Source: Microbacterium sp. (GTDB lineage Bacteria; Actinomycetota; Actinomycetes; Actinomycetales; Microbacteriaceae). From it: 10,128 bases of DNA. Position numbers and translations under genes: made by a program. The notes beneath the pieces are model-generated. The model saw nothing but the letters and a program-made list of their open reading frames with translations, was not told the DNA's origin and made no database searches. Shown piece after piece: positions 7,897-10,128 of this stretch. Position 1 is the stretch's first letter; each line of letters starts with the position of its first letter. The stretch is from NCBI RefSeq assembly GCF_003248605.1, contig NZ_QFPF01000093.1:1-10128 (forward strand). The letters are read 5' to 3'.

Positions 7897-7916
7897 CCCC
7901 CGAGAGGATCCACGCC

Positions 7917-8438
7917 ATGACGACCACATCAGACGTGTTCGATGAGACCGTCCCCCCGGGTGAGGAGACGTCCGTCGCCCTCCTCGAGGAAGAAGGCGAC
8001 GTCGCCGCCGACTACATCGAGGAACTGCTCGACATCGCCGACCTCGACGGTGACATCGAGTTGGACGTGCGCGCCGGACGCGCGTATGTCTCTGTCGAGG
8101 CATCCGAGGGTCGAGCCGACGCGCTGAAGCCTCTGGCGGATCCCGAGACCGTTCGTGCGCTTCAGGAGCTCACCCGGCTCGCCGTGCAGAACAAGACGGG
8201 TCGTTTCTCGCGGCTGATCCTCGATGTGGGAGGCTCACGCGACACCCGTCAGAGTGAACTCGAGGCTCTTGTCGCCCGCGCGATCGAGAAGATCGACGAG
8301 GGAGCGAGCCAGGCATCTCTGCCGCCGATGTCGAGCTACGAACGCAAGCTCGTCCACGACATCGTCGCCGAGCGGGGATTCGTGTCGGAGTCGTATGGCG
8401 AGGGCGCGAAACGTCACACCGTGATTCGTCGCGGCTGA
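7917..8438 (+). CDS. jag: Jag/KhpB-like RNA-binding protein (R3H domain, degenerate KH domain)
   Basis: Jag/KhpB proteins bind RNA and affect cell envelope and division in Gram-positive bacteria. This 173-residue copy has an acidic N-terminus (1-45), a KH-like domain (about 46-110, ending ALQELTRLAVQNKTGRFSRL and ILDVGGSRD) and a C-terminal R3H domain from SSYERKLVHDIVAERG, with the namesake Arg143 and His147. The N-terminal Jag-N domain of firmicute homologues is absent, as is usual in actinobacteria. The odd point is that the place where KH domains carry the GxxG loop (normally like IGRRGxTL) reads PLADPETV (72-79). The ATG at 7917 has GAGAGGA upstream. It lies 20 bp after yidC and 19 bp before rsmG. 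Target RNAs are unknown. Confidence 0.92.
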   Translation: MTTTSDVFDETVPPGEETSVALLEEEGDVAADYIEELLDIADLDGDIELDVRAGRAYVSVEASEGRADALKPLADPETVRALQELTRLAVQNKTGRFSRLILDVGGSRDTRQSELEALVARAIEKIDEGASQASLPPMSSYERKLVHDIVAERGFVSESYGEGAKRHTVIRRG

Positions 8439-8439
8439 C

Positions 8440-8453
8440 GTTTCACGTGGAAC
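8440..8453. promoter_or_regulatory. parS-like site, one mismatch, in the jag-rsmG gap
   Basis: GTTTCACGTGGAAC differs from the parS consensus GTTTCACGTGAAAC at one base (G for A at position 11). It fills most of the 19-bp gap between jag and rsmG and ends 4 bp before the rsmG GTG, so it occupies the place of the ribosome site. ParB probably binds it less strongly than the perfect sites. Confidence 0.7.
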
Positions 8454-8457
8454 ATCT

Positions 8458-9090
8458 GTGACCGACTACGAGCCGGAGCCGGCCGAAGCCGCGGTCCTCT
8501 TCGCTGACCGCGTCGACGCTGCCCGGAACTTCACGCGCGCGCTCGCCGATGAGGGTGAACAGCGAGGACTCATCGGACCCCTCGAGCTCCCGCGTCTGTG
8601 GACCCGCCACATCCTGAACAGCGCCGTCATCGCGCCGTTGTTCGGCGCCGGGAACACGGTCGGTGATGTCGGCTCGGGTGCCGGACTGCCCGGCATTGTG
8701 CTGGCTATCGCGCGCCCTGACGTCGACTGGGTTCTGATCGAGCCCATGGAGAGGCGCGTGATGTGGCTGAATGAGCAGGTCGACCGTCTCGCGCTCTCCA
8801 ACGTCACCGTCGTGCGTGCTCGGGCCGAGGACCATCACCCCGAGCCGCTTTTCGATCAAGTCACCGCTCGCGCCGTGTCGGCGCTGCGCACACTGATCCC
8901 ACTCACGGCCCCCCTCCTTCGTCCGGGTGGTGAGATGGTGCTGCTGAAAGGCGCTACCGCCCCGGCGGAGATCGAGACCGCGGCGAAGCAGATTAGACGT
9001 TTCGGATTGCGCGATGTCCGTGTGGAGGTTGTGGGCGAAGGTGTCATCACCGAACCCACTCGTGTGGTGCGGGCGTTCGTCGGGCGCTGA
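8458..9090 (+). CDS. rsmG: 16S rRNA (guanine-N7)-methyltransferase RsmG (GidB)
   Basis: RsmG transfers a methyl group from S-adenosylmethionine to N7 of G527 in 16S rRNA; its loss is known to give low-level streptomycin resistance. The 210-residue protein has the Rossmann motif I GDVGSGAGLPGIVLAI (69-84), LWTRHILNS before it (47-55), the acidic strand-2 motif IEPMERRVMWL (94-104), TARAVSALRTL (136-146) and the LLKG motif (162-165). Length is normal. The GTG at 8458 gives MTDYEPEP and then the usual alignment start; no good ribosome site precedes it because the gap is taken up by a parS-like palindrome. It is the last gene of the rpmH series and, by usual order, precedes parA, which is not within the window. 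Confidence 0.96.
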   Translation: MTDYEPEPAEAAVLFADRVDAARNFTRALADEGEQRGLIGPLELPRLWTRHILNSAVIAPLFGAGNTVGDVGSGAGLPGIVLAIARPDVDWVLIEPMERRVMWLNEQVDRLALSNVTVVRARAEDHHPEPLFDQVTARAVSALRTLIPLTAPLLRPGGEMVLLKGATAPAEIETAAKQIRRFGLRDVRVEVVGEGVITEPTRVVRAFVGR

Positions 9091-9100
9091 TCACTTCGTT

Positions 9101-9117
9101 CGCGAACCCGGTTCGTG
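9101..9117 (+). terminator. hairpin after rsmG, no T-tract
   Basis: CGAACC (9103-9108) and GGTTCG (9110-9115) form a near-perfect palindrome ten bases after the rsmG stop. It competes with the overlapping palindrome GTTCGCGAAC (9098-9107). There is no run of T after it, so it is at best a factor-dependent or weak end signal for the rpmH-rsmG transcript. Confidence 0.3.
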
Positions 9118-9143
9118 CGCGCAGAGCCGGGGCGCCGGTGGGC

Positions 9144-9157
9144 GTTTCACGTGAAAC
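9144..9157. promoter_or_regulatory. parS: parS site (perfect)
   Basis: This is the perfect 14-bp palindrome GTTTCACGTGAAAC, the ParB/Spo0J binding site near bacterial origins. It stands alone, 54 bp after rsmG and about 700 bp before the next site. Confidence 0.95.
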
Positions 9158-9227
9158 ACCGCGCGCGTCGTCCCGTGCATGCTCGGCTGGCGCAACGCGA
9201 GACGGAGTGCGTGAATGCCGGACATGG

Positions 9228-9262
9228 ACCTCTGCCGGTCGATCTCCCTCTACTGGGCAGAG
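9228..9262 (+). repeat. copy A of a ~36-bp diverged repeat
   Basis: This stretch matches the copy at 9500-9534 in direct orientation at 26 of 35 bases without gaps, and the reverse complement of 9446-9481 at 27 of 36 bases. Shared words are ACCTC at the start, TCCCTCT in the middle and GGCAGAG at the end. CTCTGCC (9230-9236) and GGCAGAG (9256-9262) can pair across the unit. The repeat family is not one I recognise. Confidence 0.6.
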
Positions 9263-9445
9263 CTTGCCGGGTTGTGCGGCGAGAAGTCTCCCGAGCTGTG
9301 GCGGGCCGAGGTTGTCCAGGCAGTGGCGGGCGGACTCGGCGGGGTGAGCCCAGATCGAGCAGACGTCATGGGCGTGGGCCGCGCAACAGAGGCGCGCGAT
9401 GTGCGGGGCCCGGCTGCCGGCGGGGTGAGGCATCGGCGCAGGGCC

Positions 9446-9481
9446 GCTCTGCCGAGGAGAGGGAGTCTGCCGAGCGGAGGT
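9446..9481 (-). repeat. copy B of the ~36-bp diverged repeat (inverted)
   Basis: Read on the minus strand this unit matches copy A at 27 of 36 bases and copy C at 26 of 35 bases. With copy C it makes an inverted pair separated by 18 bp: 9469-9481 pairs with 9500-9512 over 13 positions (two as G-T), extended by further pairs out to 9458/9523. Confidence 0.6.
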
Positions 9482-9499
9482 TGTGAGCGCCGAAGACAG

Positions 9500-9534
9500 A
9501 CCTTTGCTCGGCAATCCCCCTCTGCTGAGCAGGG
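9500..9534 (+). repeat. copy C of the ~36-bp diverged repeat
   Basis: This is a direct copy of A (26 of 35 bases) and the inverted partner of B. Its 3' half also forms a separate tight hairpin, CCCTCTGC-TGA-GCAGGGGG (9518-9536), with one G-T pair. Relative to the reading frame through copy A it contains a stop codon, so the repeat is unlikely to be conserved as protein. Confidence 0.6.
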
Positions 9535-9743
9535 GGTGCGTGGATCGGTCCGGTAGATAGTGGCGGAGGCGTGTCCTCGTGAGCCGAGACGGATCTCACG
9601 TGGAGAGGGATCACACCGGAGTCCGAGTACGAGATTGGAGCCGGCCCGGCGCGGCGAAGCCGGATGAACGGCGCGCTGAGCGCCGACACGAGGGAGCTGG
9701 TGAACGGTGTTCCCGACGTCGTGTGTGTGAGCGCCGACGACGA

Positions 9744-9759
9744 TCCCCCAGTCGGGGGA
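9744..9759. repeat. short GC hairpin
   Basis: TCCCCC and GGGGGA flank a four-base loop AGTC, giving a six-pair stem. No T-run follows on either strand, so a classical intrinsic terminator is not supported. It lies about 90 bp before the dense parS group and might bound it. Confidence 0.4.
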
Positions 9760-9849
9760 ACATACGGAAAATGTCCGCGGTACGCGGAACTTTTGACGCA
9801 AAGTGTCAGGCGTGCGCGATCCAGACGAATCTTGGTCAGCGATGCAACC

Positions 9850-9863
9850 GTTTCACGTGAAAC
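9850..9863. promoter_or_regulatory. parS: parS site (perfect), dense group member 1
   Basis: A perfect GTTTCACGTGAAAC palindrome. It opens a group of three sites whose starts are 62 and 48 bp apart. Confidence 0.95.
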
Positions 9864-9911
9864 TCGACAGGCATGTGGGTCCAGGTGACGCTCTCGTGGG
9901 CAGTGTGGTGA

Positions 9912-9925
9912 GTTTCACGTGAAAC
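9912..9925. promoter_or_regulatory. parS: parS site (perfect), dense group member 2
   Basis: A perfect GTTTCACGTGAAAC palindrome. Its right flank shares the 10-mer GCTCGGCTGG and the 8-mer CGTGCATG with the right flank of the lone site at 9144-9157. Confidence 0.95.
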
Positions 9926-9959
9926 GACCGACGCTCGGCTGGTCGTGCATGACGCTGTC

Positions 9960-9973
9960 GTTTCACGTGAAAC
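9960..9973. promoter_or_regulatory. parS: parS site (perfect), dense group member 3
   Basis: A perfect GTTTCACGTGAAAC palindrome. It is followed within 11 bp by the interleaved inverted repeats at 9984-10007. Confidence 0.95.
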
Positions 9974-9983
9974 AGGACAACGG

Positions 9984-10007
9984 GGACCAGCGCCTTGGTC
10001 CAGGCGC
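9984..10007. repeat. two interleaved perfect 6-bp inverted repeats
   Basis: Four contiguous hexamers make up this 24-bp element: GGACCA, GCGCCT, TGGTCC, AGGCGC. The first is the exact complement of the third and the second of the fourth, so two hairpins with six-base loops are possible but exclude each other (or form a very tight pseudoknot in RNA). Confidence 0.6.
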
Positions 10008-10038
10008 AAGTTGTCGGGGGTAGCAGAAACGTGCCCGT

Positions 10039-10067
10039 CATCTCCTCGCTGTGATACAGGGGAGATG
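10039..10067. repeat. inverted repeat upstream of the expected parA
   Basis: CATCTCC (10039-10045) and GGAGATG (10061-10067) form a perfect 7-bp inverted repeat with a 15-base spacer. GTG (10031-10033) and CAC further out could extend it. It could be an operator or a leader hairpin of the gene expected to the right; that use is a guess. Confidence 0.4.
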
Positions 10068-10118
10068 GTCCCACGCGCGGGCCTGACCTATGGGCACCGG
10101 GCGGTCCCTTTACGCGCC

Positions 10119-10128
10119 GTTTCACGTG
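10119..10128. promoter_or_regulatory. parS: probable parS site cut by the window edge
   Basis: GTTTCACGTG matches the first ten bases of the parS palindrome, and the window ends there. Completion by AAAC is expected. It is 159 bp after the preceding site. Confidence 0.8.

Larger units (their letters stand above)
9091..10128. other. gene-poor parS region, more than 1 kb, rich in inverted repeats
   Basis: No convincing gene was found on either strand between rsmG and the right edge. Open frames here are short, arginine-rich and resemble no family known to me. The block holds four perfect parS sites plus one cut by the edge, three diverged copies of a ~36-bp repeat, a TGAGCGCCGA 10-mer three times, and inverted repeats at 9103-9115, 9458-9523, 9518-9536, 9744-9759, 9984-10007 and 10039-10067. 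A short frame from ATG 9215 has a good GGAG ribosome site and about 40 codons of coding-like base use, then loses that character; it could be a small gene or a remnant. Promoter and leader of a parA gene to the right may lie in the last 150 bp. Confidence 0.7.

Noticed and set aside
9594..9605. CACGTG core at 9597-9602 as a further parS site
   Set aside because: Outside the six-base core the flanks (ATCT and GAGA) match the parS arms poorly, so it is only a chance CACGTG.
9598..9630. A possible fourth copy of the ~36-bp repeat around GAGAGGG
   Set aside because: Only the central CCCTCT (on the minus strand) and a few nearby bases agree; the rest needs gaps and is not above chance by eye.
9250..9801. 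183-residue open frame on the minus strand
   Set aside because: It is low in recognisable motifs, runs through all three repeat copies and has no ribosome site that I can see; it looks like a chance frame in GC-rich DNA.
9091..10128. A CRISPR array or insertion sequence in the repeat-rich block
   Set aside because: The repeats are few, diverged, unevenly spaced and in both orientations, and there is no transposase or terminal repeat pair.

Overview
The window is the chromosomal origin region of a high-GC Gram-positive bacterium (Actinomycetota). Gene order, GTG/ATG starts with GGAG-type ribosome sites, the DnaA, RpmH and Jag sequences and the parS cluster all fit the Microbacteriaceae, most likely a Microbacterium-like organism. 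That genus guess is an inference from protein style, not from a search.

Layout. The left half is read leftwards from the origin: dnaA (5593-4136), then the dnaA-dnaN gap that carries the best oriC candidate (exact DnaA boxes and an AT-rich stretch), then dnaN, recF, dciA (DUF721) and the first 217 codons of gyrB, which runs off the left edge. The right half is read rightwards: rpmH, rnpA, yidD, yidC, jag and rsmG (5938-9090), tightly packed. From 9091 to the right edge no convincing gene is present. This block of more than 1 kb holds four perfect parS sites (GTTTCACGTGAAAC), a fifth cut by the window end, a family of three diverged ~36-bp repeats, a 10-mer present three times, and several strong inverted repeats. 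A one-mismatch parS copy also lies in the jag-rsmG gap, over the start region of rsmG. A parA/parB pair is expected just beyond the right edge.

How the parts work together. DnaA binds the boxes on both sides of its own gene to melt the origin; DciA is the probable helicase-loading helper; DnaN is the sliding clamp; RecF acts at gapped or stalled forks; GyrB relieves supercoils. RpmH is a ribosomal protein, RnpA the RNase P protein, and YidD/YidC/Jag belong to membrane-protein insertion and envelope control. RsmG modifies 16S rRNA. The parS cluster marks the origin for ParB loading, segregation and condensin recruitment.

The genes themselves are an ordinary core set. The least explained part is the structured, repeat-bearing parS block at 9091-10128; secondary points of interest are the Jag protein that lacks the GxxG loop of its KH domain and the parS-like site at the rsmG start.
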